A stretch of 64,000 bases of DNA from Schistocephalus solidus (Eukaryota > Platyhelminthes > Cestoda > Diphyllobothriidea > Diphyllobothriidae): assembly GCA_017591395.1 (NCBI GenBank), contig WEDG01003319.1, positions 154,088 to 218,087 on the forward strand, read 5' to 3'. A model generated the notes under the pieces. The model saw only the letters and a program-made list of their open reading frames with translations, ran no database searches and had not been told where the DNA came from. The translations under genes and the position numbers were made by a program. Of this stretch, positions 33,413 through 44,905 are shown in pieces. Position 1 is the first letter of the stretch; each line of letters starts with the position of its first letter.

Positions 33413-34415
33413 AAAGATAAAATGTCTACTAAGTACTGCTGAACAATAAAATAGGTTTGCCCAAATTTCCCCGGCCAAACGACCCTACACTAACAACTAT
33501 CAGACTCGACGATGACAGGAGTAGCAGCGGCTCAAACATAACTTTACAGTGGGGAGAACAGAATCAGGCCAGTAGGTCTAAGTCAGTAGCATGTAGGAAA
33601 CTGGAAATTCGAACAGAAAACGGACAGATAGATCCGTGTGGTCAGTACGTTGAGATCCTGCCTGCGAACTAGACCCCTTGCAGGCAGACAGCACCGGCCA
33701 CTGATTGACCTAAGAGGTCTGAAGATACGACCGACCTGGTAGTACTTTCTGTCTTGCATGATGCTCTCTTGTTTGAGTTTGAAAGCTGAGGCAAGTAAAA
33801 TATTCATCCCGTTGCTCGGAGAATGATGGGCCCTTCCATGCGCCAACCTTTGCGTCCGAAAAGGAAGGATATACTTTAGCTCTGAGAAATTCCCTGATGA
33901 CGAGAATCTGAGATGCGAGAACTGAAAGCAAAGGGTACCAAGCAATTATGGCCCTGGGCTTGCAGTAAAGTTCAGAAGTTTGATTACTAAACGTAAAACG
34001 GGGTTGAACCCCACATATCCTTCTTCAGTCCTAAAAGTAATTTTGATCATTTGATGAGACCAGGCAGAAAATGGCAGCCACCTATTTTGTACGTTCTTTT
34101 GAAACCCAAAAGTCGTTTGGCACAACGCGTGAGCCGATGCGTTATTTTATTCTGCACAAACCCGATGTTGTGCATCGGGCAATGGTTTACTGATAGAAAA
34201 GTGGACAATGATCAAAGCCCTTCAAGTTGTGACCGATAGGCACATCTAAAAAACCGCATTTAAGCGTGAGAACTATGAGGCAGATTGCTGAACATGAACA
34301 CTGACTACAGACAGTACTCCTAGCTCGACTGTTTCTGCAAAGTTGCGTGGTTTTGAAAGCGATGAATGCCTGGAAGGAAAGCATAAAACTACCATGGAGA
34401 ACCCTGCTGCATGAA
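33413..34415. other. No recognisable feature
   Basis: A minus-strand frame of 120 codons (33,583-33,945) overlaps a 71-codon plus frame. Neither shows a recognisable domain. Confidence 0.35.
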
Positions 34416-34735
34416 CTGTTGTGCCCCCCAAACGGGCCACCTGTTAGATGCGCTGGACCAACACGGGGGCGAAATCAGGGTACGGCAGGCGTTATTTAGT
34501 ATAAGGTGATATAACAAATGCTGAACAGGGAGGGAGTGCCGAACATGGGCACGCGTAGGTGCCGGCTCATTCCGCACCTCAATCTCCCACTCCGTGGTAG
34601 ACGATTCATCCATGCCCGAACCCGCTTCGGGTCTCCTTGACTACGTCTCGACACCGGGGACAGGTGGGTAAGGGAATAGATAGTGCGGTAGATGCTGTGC
34701 ATGTCTACTACCCCTTAAAACTAATTTGCACACAA
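34416..34735 (+). repeat. R-family repeat, near-complete copy
   Basis: CCCCCCAAACGGGCCACCTG, TAGATGCGCTGGACCAACAC, CGGCAGGCGTTATTT, ATGGGCACGCGTAGGTGCCG, CCGAACCCGCTTCGGGTCTC, CGACACCGGGGACAGGTGGG, GTGCGGTAGATGCTGTGC and CACCGTCCTTGCACC. The same order is present at 48,985-49,312 (plus) and 58,385-58,762 (minus). Confidence 0.75.
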
Positions 34736-36328
34736 TTCACCGTCCTTGCACCACCCTTTTAGCATACTGGCCGCAAATGGTGAACGATGATTTGCTTTAA
34801 CCACCAGGCAGAGAATTCCGCTTTCAGCGACTACGCCGACCCATTTATCTGTCCGCGTAATCGCTTTCAATAAATGTGCATTTTTTACCTCAGCCGCAGT
34901 CATTACGAAATGCTAGTCTGAGCGCTAAATGCTTAAACTATTTGAAGTTTTTTTCAATTAAGATTCGGAGGCAGGACACATATGCGAAGACCACCTTGGT
35001 TGGCCATCACCAGAGAGGCCACTCATGTAAACTTGCGCCAATTGTCAATTTTTCATTGACCCCAGAAACCGCCGACTGCTGTCCACGCACAACCCACACC
35101 ATTATCCGTGTGCTCTTGCACTGACCTAAATGCATTCACGCACACAGCCAAGGCCAACCTGGTCACGGAAAAAAGGGTCAGGTACAGTCGTGAGCACGTT
35201 TTGGCAGGAAGAATAAGCGTGTCTGACATCGCGGCCACATGCGTCTCTACACATCACGGCGGATAAGTTGTGCCGTGGACAAAAAGTACAAAAAATGCCA
35301 CTATTCAATCTGGGGGAGGAAGGGCTGTTTCGTCGGTAGGTAGAATAACAGGCATATCCAACTAACCACAAACAATGACTCGGCCCGTGTACTTGTTAAT
35401 TCCTTTGTCAAGAAGGCATTTATGCTAAACTGTTCGGAATGGTGCATGTGTTCTTTCACATGCGCTTGCTATTGAGGCCAAAACATACTGTAATTTAAAG
35501 AGTCCCTTGCTATCAGTTTTGCGTTATGGCTGCTTAAAGAAGACTGATTCTGAGAAAGGTCAAACAACTGTAACTGGCCCCCGTAGGAAATATTATGAGA
35601 AAATCTGTGGATATCCTGGGCGAAAATCACGACATCGTGTACTCGACAAGGAACAGGCCCAAGTCTTCAAATATTCTTCTTTGCTATAAACAGGGAATAT
35701 TCTCATGTTCTAAACTTAACCTTAACAATAGCCCTCGTGGCCTTCGAAGTCAGCACAAGGACTCGGAATCAGGGGGAGAGGAAGTCTCCTATTCCCACGT
35801 CTTGCCTTGAAAATGAAATGGGTAACCGGGGAGGAAGGGGGTGGAAAAATTTTCACGTCCAACCAAACGCCAGGACTTCGTGCTGCAGGAGTCGTTATCT
35901 GCTGAACTCACTTCTACCCCACGGACAGGAAAACAGGGAAGCACCCACGGTTATACTATAGGCAACACATTCGCGCAATAAACTTTGCTGGTTTGGGCAG
36001 ATGACGATGCGTTTTCCTGGCGAATATTTGACGAAGCTCCTGACAGCGCATGGCCCATAAACCACTCGCGTTCCGCGGAGGCGTAAGCAGAACGGCAATT
36101 CCGTCCTAGAACAACTAGATGGCTGATAATTTATGCAGGCTGGAGGTACATCTTGTGGTCAGGTTTTTTCGTGTGACCAGATGGTGTATAACGGGATGTA
36201 GTGACACGCAGACCCACGCCGTGAGAGCTGGGATCCGTGCCACTGCCTCTTGTTGTTGTGTTAAAATGCTAGTCATGTTCGTTGTGGGTCAGAAAGCATG
36301 GGGGTACGCTTAGGTACGGATTTTTGCC
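34736..36328. other. No recognisable feature
   Basis: Anonymous sequence with short frames only. Confidence 0.4.
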
Positions 36329-36500
36329 GGGCCAGCCACCTGCACCTGGTACCCCTTCCGAGCTTCCTGACTCTGCCTCGACACCGGACGCAGGAGGGAG
36401 AGGACGAGGAGGAGGAGGAGGAGGAGGAGGAGGAGGAGGAGGGAGTGCGGTGATGCAGTGCAAGTCTGCTAGCACTGTAATCTAATCCCCACAGAAGTCA
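36329..36500 (+). repeat. R-family repeat with expanded (AGG)n
   Basis: GCCAGCCACCTGCACC, TCTGCCTCGACACCGGACGC, then a pure (AGG)n run at 36,405-36,441, then AGTGCGGTGATGCAGTGCAA and TAATCTAATCCCC. Other copies have a short GGGAAGGGAGAG purine block where this one has the (AGG)n run. The expansion therefore arose within the element. Frames across it encode poly-Gly or poly-Pro and are artefacts. Confidence 0.75.
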
Positions 36501-36917
36501 ACGCTCTTGCTTCTAGCCTACCGTGAAGCACTCGCTAGGCATAGTCCAAATCGGCGGTCAAACTGTCGTGGCCAGTTAGTTACACAAAATGCAAAGGCTT
36601 CCGAAGAAAACGCCTTAAATAGTTTTCGAAGAAAAAAAGGCAGCCTGTAAGCCTTCTTAGCAGATTGCGACCTCAGGGGTGTGAGAGAGCCTGGCGGAAG
36701 GTGCATGACGCCGGTTTTTCATCAGGCAGGCAGTTACCACTGAAGGCAGAGTACTTATATGGCTCCTCTTAGGTTGTGCTTACTTGGTTTCGCTGAGGCA
36801 GGTCTCAGAGTCAGTCACGATTTTTCCTCCTGTAGCATGTTCTGGATCGCACACGTGATTTAAGTGAAACCTTTGGTAAGGATAATTCATTTGGCTCCCT
36901 AACCAGAACCTCAAAGC
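36501..36917. other. No recognisable feature
   Basis: Short anonymous interval between an R repeat and telomere-like copy T4. Confidence 0.4.
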
Positions 36918-37143
36918 AATAGCCCCCCCACAATACAGATGTCTTTACGCTAAATTCAGGAAAAATCAGGTTAGGCTGAGGTTTAAGGTAAAGGTGAAGG
37001 AAAGTGCTAGGGTAAGTTAGGGTTAGGGTTAGTGTTTAGGATAGGGTTACGGTTAAGATCAGGGCTACGGTTTAAGCTTACGTCAGGTGTAGTGCTAGAG
37101 CTACAGCCCGGGAGTAATTCCCATTCCTGGAATTACTTGGAGC
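36918..37143 (-). repeat. Telomere-like repeat element, copy T4
   Basis: The plus strand contains GGTAAGTTAGGGTTAGGGTT, the best TTAGGG run in the window, within about 120 bp of variants. Minus-strand left flank: GTAATTCCAGGAATGGGAAT, containing the perfect inverted repeat AGTAATTCC/GGAATTACT. Right flank: AATTTAGCGTAAAGAC then TGTATTGTGGGG, as in T2. Confidence 0.75.
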
Positions 37144-37889
37144 GTTCCTAGTCCCGTTCCCTAGGCTACATACGTAACTCTTATTGACCTTTTACGGGGA
37201 CAGGGCAGAGTTCCTTAAATTTATTGTGCACACAGTGATACGGTAGGTATTAAAAGCAAGACTGGTTCCCATCGGTGCACCTCCAATAAAAAGGTAGCTG
37301 GGAATTCTCAACTACTCAAAGGGAGTCCCTTGTGGGTTAGTTCCTCTCGAGCATAAAGGAAAAACAAACCAACGGCACATACTGTGCCTAGCTGTGAGCT
37401 TGGGGTATTTTCTGCAGTCAAATCCATATTTTATGTAACATTCCTAGAAAAAAAGCATTCAGTTTTTTGTGATTACTGTTAAGTTATGTGAACGATGGGT
37501 AATCCCCAAGGCATTTACTTAGAGGGGACGACTAACTTTAGTCTTAGTCCATTAGACGATCACGTGTTGGATTACCTCTTGAGCTCATAGAAAAATATCA
37601 CTTGACCGCAAAAGTTTCGAGCTAGGTCGTTTTGAGGGCAGATGTAGGCAGAAGGTCACAAATCGATAGTCTTGCCGGAAAATAGCAGCTGATCTCATGG
37701 CATGTGGAGGTTAAGCGACTGATGAGTAGGTCACATTAAGCACTGTTCCTTCGTGCACTCTTGTTTTGTCGAATTGGTAGCTACGACTGTGAGGGTCAGC
37801 AGTCTGTTAAACTGGCTCAGTAACCGTCTTCATTTGGAATTCAGAGAAAGAAGGTTGAGAGAATGGTCAGCGTTTTGGGTAGACAAGAA
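37144..37889. other. No recognisable feature
   Basis: Anonymous sequence between telomere-like copy T4 and repeat C copy 2. Confidence 0.4.
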
Positions 37890-38290
37890 AACGCTCTGTT
37901 GGCTGGAGGTCTAGGCAAGTGGCTTTCCATAAGCCTATTATCGGTCTGGTACTTAGAGAGCCCAATTGAGCACAGAACTGCAACACCAGTGATGGTGGTC
38001 GCATGAAGCACACTTGAGACCGAGGCAGAGGTAAATTATATGGCCTGATGCGCGGGGGACGGAGGAAGCAAGAGGCAGGAACGAGGGTACAGTGGACAGC
38101 AACAGCAATTTTGGAACTTGTCGATAATTTTAGATTTTTGATTGGCCCAAACTGGCTTATCCCGATCTGCACACGTATGCGTGACACTCGCTCGTCCGCA
38201 GCCAATACACCATAGGAAAATTTAACCCTGGCTGGCAATAAGCCGGCTTTCTGAACCCAAGTGGAAAACAACAGCCGAAAGATAGCCACC
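37890..38290 (-). repeat. Dispersed repeat family C, copy 2
   Basis: Reverse complement of the 29,445-29,875 copy over about 400 bp (shared blocks are listed there). It lies inside the longest open frame of the window (37,867-38,367, minus, 166 codons). That frame is not kept in copy 1, so it is probably incidental. Confidence 0.65.
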
Positions 38291-38724
38291 GCCTGGTGGT
38301 GGAGGAAACAAGCTTGGTTTAATCTGCAATCAGGTGTGTGGCAATAAATACGACAGGAGTAGTTCACCGTACAGGAAGCACGCTGGTGAAAAGTTCAAAG
38401 CACTACAATGAGAGAGGCAGGACTCAGACGTTGAAGAAACTTTTTTGTCATTAACTCTCCAGTGGATCTAGTCAACGGGTGCCTGTTATTTGATAAGTGC
38501 TGAAAGGGAAGCCAGGAGACTGAGCGCAAAGACTGGGCCAGGTAAACTTCAGAGGGATAGAGGGTTAACGGGCTTTATGGCAATGCGAGCATGTTACAGG
38601 ATTCGAAAGATGCATACGAAGGAAGGAAAAGGCCTGGTAGAATAAAGGCAAGGAGGACTTTTACAGGCCCAATAAACAGGAAACGAGAATAGGAATAGCC
38701 AAGTCATAAAAATGGCTCTGTGCA
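38291..38724. other. No recognisable feature
   Basis: Purine-rich plus strand; no array or frame of note. Confidence 0.4.
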
Positions 38725-38960
38725 TAATTCCAGGGAGTGTAAATAATCCCGTGTCCTTACCCTAAAATTAGCCCTACCACAAAAATTAACTGTAGTCCTG
38801 ATCTTAACTCTCACTCCACCCTGAACCCAAACAAAACAGTTCACACTAACACGAACCTGAACCCTTAATTTAATGCTGGGCTTAAATCTAAAATTAATGC
38901 TAACCTTAAACCTAGCCCGGTTAAAATCGGGTACGTGGCCCCAAGTGGTCTTTACTTCTA
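38725..38960 (+). repeat. Telomere-like repeat element, copy T5
   Basis: Left flank AATTCCAGGGAGTGTAAATA then ATCCCGTG matches T2 and T4. The array has CCTTACCCTAAAATTAGCCC, CTTAACTCTC, CTAACCTTAAACC units. The right flank GGTACGTGGCCCCAAG is more diverged. Confidence 0.65.
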
Positions 38961-38984
38961 CGAAACACCAAGTTATGTCGTTTG

Positions 38985-39115
38985 GGAAGACTTGAATTAG
39001 GGTTATCGTTGGGTTGAGGGTTCGATGTTAAGGTTGGCGTCAGGGTTAATGGTTAAGGTCAGAGACTGAAGATAGAGTTCGGAGTTTTAACAAGACATCG
39101 GTTTGAGGTTAGGCT
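38985..39115 (-). repeat. Telomere-like array, copy T6 (inverted next to T5)
   Basis: GAATTAGGGTTATCG, GGGTTGAGGGTTCG, TTAAGGTTGGCGTCAGGGTT and AATGGTTAAGGTC are TTAGGG-like units in the orientation opposite to T5. The pair forms a loose head-to-head arrangement 25 bp apart. Family flanks are not clearly seen. Confidence 0.5.
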
Positions 39116-42100
39116 ATCAATGTTGTCGATTTCAGTTATATCTTCAGTCACGGCCATCCGAGAGTTGGATTTACCAATTTTTTCTTCTAACTATCTCCCT
39201 AAATTTGTGTGCTCATCAGGACTTGGGTTCAGTTCACCTGATAAATGCCCTCGGTTTTCATTTTCCTCCTCCCGTTTACACCTATTAATTTAAAACTAAA
39301 CGAGCTGATATCGTAAATTATTTTTTCTTTCAGAAACCGGCCATATGTCCGTTTCGTTTTTGCCACTCATGGAGCGCTTATTATCCTAATACTAGAATTT
39401 CAGACGTTCCTGTTGTCTGCTCTCTGAGGGAGGCCACATGGCCAATCTTTGGCCCTAGCCTTAAGTTATCTAAAATTTGGCGTTCATGTGCCCATGTCCT
39501 GTTTAGAGAGAGAGAGAGAGAGAGAGAGAATCTGCACCAGAAATTATATCCGCCCATCTAACGATGAACAGCAGCATGAAGGCCCGTAGGTATGCCAAAT
39601 AAATAGTTCAAATCTTACAACCTGATCAGCAAACATGCACGCTATGTGGGGAACTGAGCTGTGGCGTTCTGTTCAATGCGTTCAAACAAAAGCGACAGCT
39701 AAGAAAGAGGGCGAGAATGTTAATGACGGTTAGTCTGGCACCTCGGCACAAGTGTTTCTATTCTAATGACTGTTAGCTGGCGTCTTGTGAATATTACACG
39801 GTTATTCCGCAGTAGCAGTTTGATTTAAGCTTAAATATTCATATAAACTTACGGACCGAGCCCGAGAAGGTGTGTTCTGATGAATTTACTCCAATTTCGC
39901 GCATTAATTACCTCGGATATTAAACAATGCAACAGTAGGGTACGACAAATTACCACATTGCGTGATCGCTTTCTGCTACTCAAAGTTCGACGTAAACAGT
40001 AAACGTGAGCTGTTAGTTATTCGCAAACTTGGCAAGCCTCGATGCCTGTCGGGAGAAACGGGAGAGGGGCGGTAGTAAGCATACCCAATGAATATCATGC
40101 TGAAAAGAACGTGTGGAAAATTCCAGGTTTTTTTACGCAGGGGCCAATAAAGTGAATTTCGGAACTACAACGCATTCAATAGAGTTTATTTCGTTTATTA
40201 AGCTAATTGTACTTAACACTCTTTTTTTGTTGTGAAGGCGGTCAGGGGTAGCCAAGGAGCACGGAAACCGTTAAAACTCTGAATTGATCGAATCCCATAG
40301 GGTTAACAAATCCGTTCCTACATCCAATGAAGAGGATAAAGAAAATTAAATTACTATTTGCTATCAGTGTAAATTTTCGTCTGGGTTTCTGAGAAGACTG
40401 TAAAGCATATTAAACATGGTTAGCTCCCCGTGCTTTTACGAAAGTGGACTTGCTCAAACAACACCCGGAGGGTAATAGAGACAAATATTTCTGGAAATAT
40501 CACACGCCAGAAGGCTAGACGGGCATTTTTTGATGATCACGATGAACACGAAGCTTGTGAAAATAGAGGCATACAAGGAATTGCAGAAAAAACGGAAGTT
40601 CAACCTACAAACTTCAAAACTTTAACCACAACAACCGCCGTATTTGAAGGCCCTGTGAACCAAGCGCTTATTTTATTAGGGTTTACGTTTCAGCTTACTT
40701 CTAGGTCGTTCGTGATGGCCTCGGCGATATCTTCGATGTCTGGTTGACAAGGACCAATGGGGTTCCCCGATCTTATCTCACTTTGTTTCTTCCATAGGTG
40801 CTGACTGAAATGCGGGGTTTAGCAGGAGACGGTTTACCGGGCGGCAGTTGGCGCAGGTAGTACTGCCGTTGGACGCAGTCAATACACTGTTTAGTGGACA
40901 GGACTTCGCTGAGACGTCACTTGCGTATACGAGGGTCTGTTTGGCTCAGCAGCCTGTGCACTCCGGCCATTCGGTCTCAGCACTTGGAAATTTTCCCCTG
41001 AACAATCAGCCGACCCCATTAGTCACGGTGTACGAAGGGCTTCAAAGAGAAATAATTAGCGTGAGAGATAAACCATGGAAATTGTTTATAAGAATTACAA
41101 GAATTGTAGTCCTTATAACCACCTATAATAGTCTACAGTCGACCATATTGTGACTTAATGTCGACTTAATGAGTTTGTAGGGTTGCACCGGAACATTTAA
41201 TCTTGCCCATCCCTTTGCCAATGACGAGCGCTCCGCTACTGCGTTAAATGGTTGGGGAATGATGAAAGAAGGTCTCTCCAACAGTACTTGGCCTACCTTT
41301 TTCTTTCCCTTCCCCTCGACCACCTTGTTCAGTTACCCTTTCCTACAGTGCGTTACCAATTTTGTGCCTAGTATCGACATTTACGAAAGACGGCCAATTC
41401 TTCGCAAACCAGCCCAAACGAAAGCTTAGAAATAAGAATGAACCAAACTAAAAGCGAATTTAAAACCTTAAAGAAATACGAAAATTAATATTACTTTGCG
41501 TAGAAAAGCCTTTTTAGAAAAGTGGTAAATTCCGCAAACGTAAAAATTCACTCTAATTTAAAGTAGAATAGTCAGGTGAAATCGTAATTTTGTGTATATG
41601 AAACGAACTTTCATTTTTTAAAATTTCTTTATTGGTATTTTTGGTATTGGATTATAATGCATTTCAGATCATCCTGGAAATACCAGCGATTGCCTCATGG
41701 TGTTCATTGTTTTCAGGCGATTGGCTATAAATGTAGATTGGGTAAATTTGTTTAGCAAAATCTGTGATATCTGATATTTCTTAAAAGCATTTACCTATAT
41801 AGTGAGTTTCTGGATATTCTTTCCAATGCAGATAGCCGTTTTGATCATATTTTTGGACTCGGTCAAACATAAAAACTCATTTCCAAGGAAAACAAACGTC
41901 AACAACAAAAGTCCGCAATTAATATGCTTACGAGCAATTAAAAAGCTGCCCAAAATAAATTGCCTCTTTAAAAAGTGCTTCAAGTAGATAGTTCGCCGAC
42001 GAATATTCATGTAATTTAAATTTTTCCCTAAGATAAATCAAATTAAAAATGGAGACGTTTGACAGGGTCTTTTGACTTTCTTGAAAACAGCTCTGCTGAA

Positions 42101-42341
42101 AATTAAAGCTCACTTGCTCTCTATATTGGACCGTTTTTCTCTAACTTCTTTAACTTGAATGGGCCATTATAAGATTGCAAATGCACAGCAGCGTGGCTGG
42201 ATAAAGTTTTGCGAAAACTGCTTATCTTCTATCAGTTCTGTTTCTAAATTCAGCATTAGAGGAAACTATAATATGCAAAAATTATATTACCACACGCTTT
42301 CAATCTAATATATCTTTTCGTGGGTTTCCATCTCCACATTT
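39116..42341. other. 3.2 kb without recognisable gene; (GA)n tract
   Basis: A pure (GA)n run lies at 39,504-39,529. The plus frames 40,430-40,747 (105 codons) and 40,848-41,153 (101 codons) have no recognisable motif. 41,400-42,340 is strongly AT-rich. Confidence 0.4.
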
Positions 42342-42970
42342 ACATATACATATGTTGTTTGCGGTTCCAATTATCGGTGTAGTAAGACAAAATACTGTCA
42401 AACAACTTTATTCCTTCGTATTGGGACAAAAAGGATCAGAAATGTACAAAAAAATAACATTTAAAGCTAAGTTTGTTCTTTTTTTTCCGGAAAACCGTAT
42501 GATTCCTTACACTTGTCTTCATCTGATTTTCACTGACGTAAGGTAAACTTTTCCGGTTCCAGAAGATATTTATTTAAAACTTTTGTTGCTTACACTAATG
42601 TTATTTTATAGTGTGACACATATAAAATAAGTTTTGTTCTGAGATATTAAATAATATATGAAATTTTCTTGGCTATTACTGCTTTTAAAACGCAACACAA
42701 AAACACAACAAGATTGGTTATGCGATATTAAATAGCACAGGAAATTTTATTTGATATCTAAAAACCTTCAATTTTGTCTAACCCCTGCCTTTTTTCCTTC
42801 AACATATAAGATTGAACATGCAGCGTTCGTTAGAAAAAGGCTTTCTGTGCCTCAAATCCACTCAATAAATCAAAACAACAAGACCGAATGTACGCATAAC
42901 TACTCATTCGAATTTCGACCTAACATTGCATGTTTTAGGTCATCTACTGTATGTGCCTTTGTCCTCTAAT
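42342..42970 (+). repeat. Long diverged repeat H, copy 1
   Basis: Blocks aligned in order with 44,380-44,905: GTTCCAATTATCGGTGT / GTCCCAGTTGTTGGTGT; CTTTATTCCT / GTTTATTACT; TGTACAAAAAAA / TTTACAAAAAAA; TTTTTTTTCCGGAAAACC / TTTTTTTTCCTGGAAAAC; CTTGTCTTCATCTGAT / CTGTCTTCACCTGAT; and near the end AATTTCGACCTAACATT / AATTTCGACCTGGATATT. No conserved frame. The class is unknown; a non-autonomous element or an old segmental duplication are both possible. Confidence 0.55.
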
Positions 42971-43049
42971 ATTCATTCGTGCATGTGAATACTTGGTACA
43001 TACCTTTCGGATCAGGTCACATGCGACTTGCATACGTGGGCTGATTAAT

Positions 43050-43205
43050 TTGGTCACCCACTTCATCCGAGCCCACGTCCGGTATTCCTGACTGTATTTC
43101 CACCATATCTATATATGGGAGAGGGGGAGAGAGAACGAGTGCGCAGGTCCTGCGCGAATCTGGTTTGCGCGCAAATCACCGTCCCTGCGCCCACCATGCT
43201 GAGGG
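43050..43205 (+). repeat. R-family repeat, 3' half
   Basis: ATCCGAGCCCACGTCCGGTA, ATGGGAGAGGGGGAGAG, GAACGAGTGCGC and AAATCACCGTCCCTGC follow the order of the right half of 48,985-49,312. Confidence 0.5.
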
Positions 43206-44379
43206 AAAAAGTTGTGGATCTTGTCGCGTGCGACGGTCAGAATTGCCATTGGGACCTTTATTTCCTATTCAAGTTCTAATAAGAGCATTCACCTTGTGTT
43301 TTATTTCAGGCGTTAAACGTTCTTGGGTGAGCTAGGCCAGAGATCAAAAAGGTTTTACCCGTATGGATTCGAGTTGTAGGTCTACAGTCAATGTGGTAAA
43401 CCATAAAATCTCCTGAATTTCACCAGAAAATCCCTTTTACGCAAAAATCAGCCCATGTTGTGTCTCCCAAAGTCTTGCAAAAGTAAAGAAACAACCGTTT
43501 TAAAAAGACGGCATGGGTCGGTTTACAAAATTAATATTCACAAACACAAAAATAATTAAATTTCACTAAAAATAAAAGTCCAGTTCGAGCGATGAACAGG
43601 AGAAGTACCGTGTAAAAATTGTGGTATTTATTTTGCGTCTGTGAATGCCATTTTAGCCGACGATATCCTACACAATGTTGGTGTACACCTTGCTTTTTAT
43701 CGTGTCCATAGTCGACCGCGAGACTGGCTACTCTGTAAATTTGATAGCCATCCAAACCATAAACCGTCGAAAGTTCTCGAAGTTTGCCGTCAGCAAAGTG
43801 TGCTCTTTTGGAAAGTTTTCTTCACATAAGATTATTTGGATCACCTTTGCGGGCTTATCTAAATGTAAAGACATCATCACAGAAGTAAATGCTCTTCCAG
43901 AATGAATTCTTGGAAGCAATGTATTTCTTAGTAAATAAAACTTTTTCTGATTCGTTTACTATTTAAAAACGACTTGATTGTGGCCGTTTGCTGGCGAAGT
44001 TCAAATTCCTGCGTCATTTTCCTAATAATGTTCATAGAGATCAAGGGCAGATGTTCTCTGTGAATGGTGTTTATTGGCACGTAATGATACTTTTTATGTG
44101 CATGATGGATAAAATCTTTGTCTTGCTTGCTCGTAGACCGTTTTAATTAGCCCTGAATATTTCTGGGCATGGTTCTTTCATCTATAATTCACCACAGCGA
44201 AACAATAGAGAAACCTCACAAATATTGAAAATGCTCGCTAGAAAATCACGCAACAATCCTTCCGTTGCTAACTTCAGTATCCAGTCGAAGTACACAGAAG
44301 TTGGAAACTGTCTTGACCTCGTGATCGTACGGCGTGACAGAGAAAAAGTGAAAGCATGTCACGTGTCCTCATTATATAC
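43206..44379. other. No recognisable feature
   Basis: AT-rich sequence between the two H copies; short frames only. Confidence 0.4.
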
Positions 44380-44905
44380 ATATTTTTTACGGTCCCAGTT
44401 GTTGGTGTGGCATAAGAAACTACAGTAAAACAAGTTTATTACTGATTTTTATGGCAAGAACGTCACAAATTTACAAAAAAAGACCTTTAAAACTGAATCC
44501 ACCTTTTTTTTCCTGGAAAACAATGCGATTTCTCATACCTGTCTTCACCTGATAATCCTTGATTCCAAACCTTATTTTCCGCTTCAATAAGTGATTTATC
44601 TTAAACTTTTCCTGCTTTTATAACAGGAACATAACACGCATAAACCGGAGATCTACACCTGTAGCTTTCAATACCGTATGAAATTATTTGAATATCAAGA
44701 AACGTTGGGGTTCTTTCAATTCTGGTCATTTTTCTTTCGTAAAACGCTTTTGGAAGGAATTCTTGTGTAACAAGCAGCTTTCTACGCCTAAAGTCAATTC
44801 AAAAACACAAATAACAAGCCCAAACTTGTGTCACGCTACCTCTTAAATTTCGACCTGGATATTTCATGAATTCGGCCATCTTATGTATTTCAAGCTGCGT
44901 GCTCC
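44380..44905 (+). repeat. Long diverged repeat H, copy 2
   Basis: Same orientation as copy 1, about 2 kb downstream, with the shared blocks listed there and several indels of 10-50 bp. Confidence 0.55.

Noticed and set aside
36269..36485. Poly-Pro (minus) and poly-Gly (plus) frames
   Set aside because: Both come from the (AGG)n run inside an R-family repeat.
37867..38367. 166-codon minus-strand frame, the longest in the window
   Set aside because: It covers repeat C copy 2, and the frame is not preserved in copy 1 at 29.4 kb. No recognisable domain.
2656..39115. True telomere or subtelomere in the window
   Set aside because: The TTAGGG-like units are degenerate, short and occur in both orientations within conserved flanks. 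No long perfect array is present.
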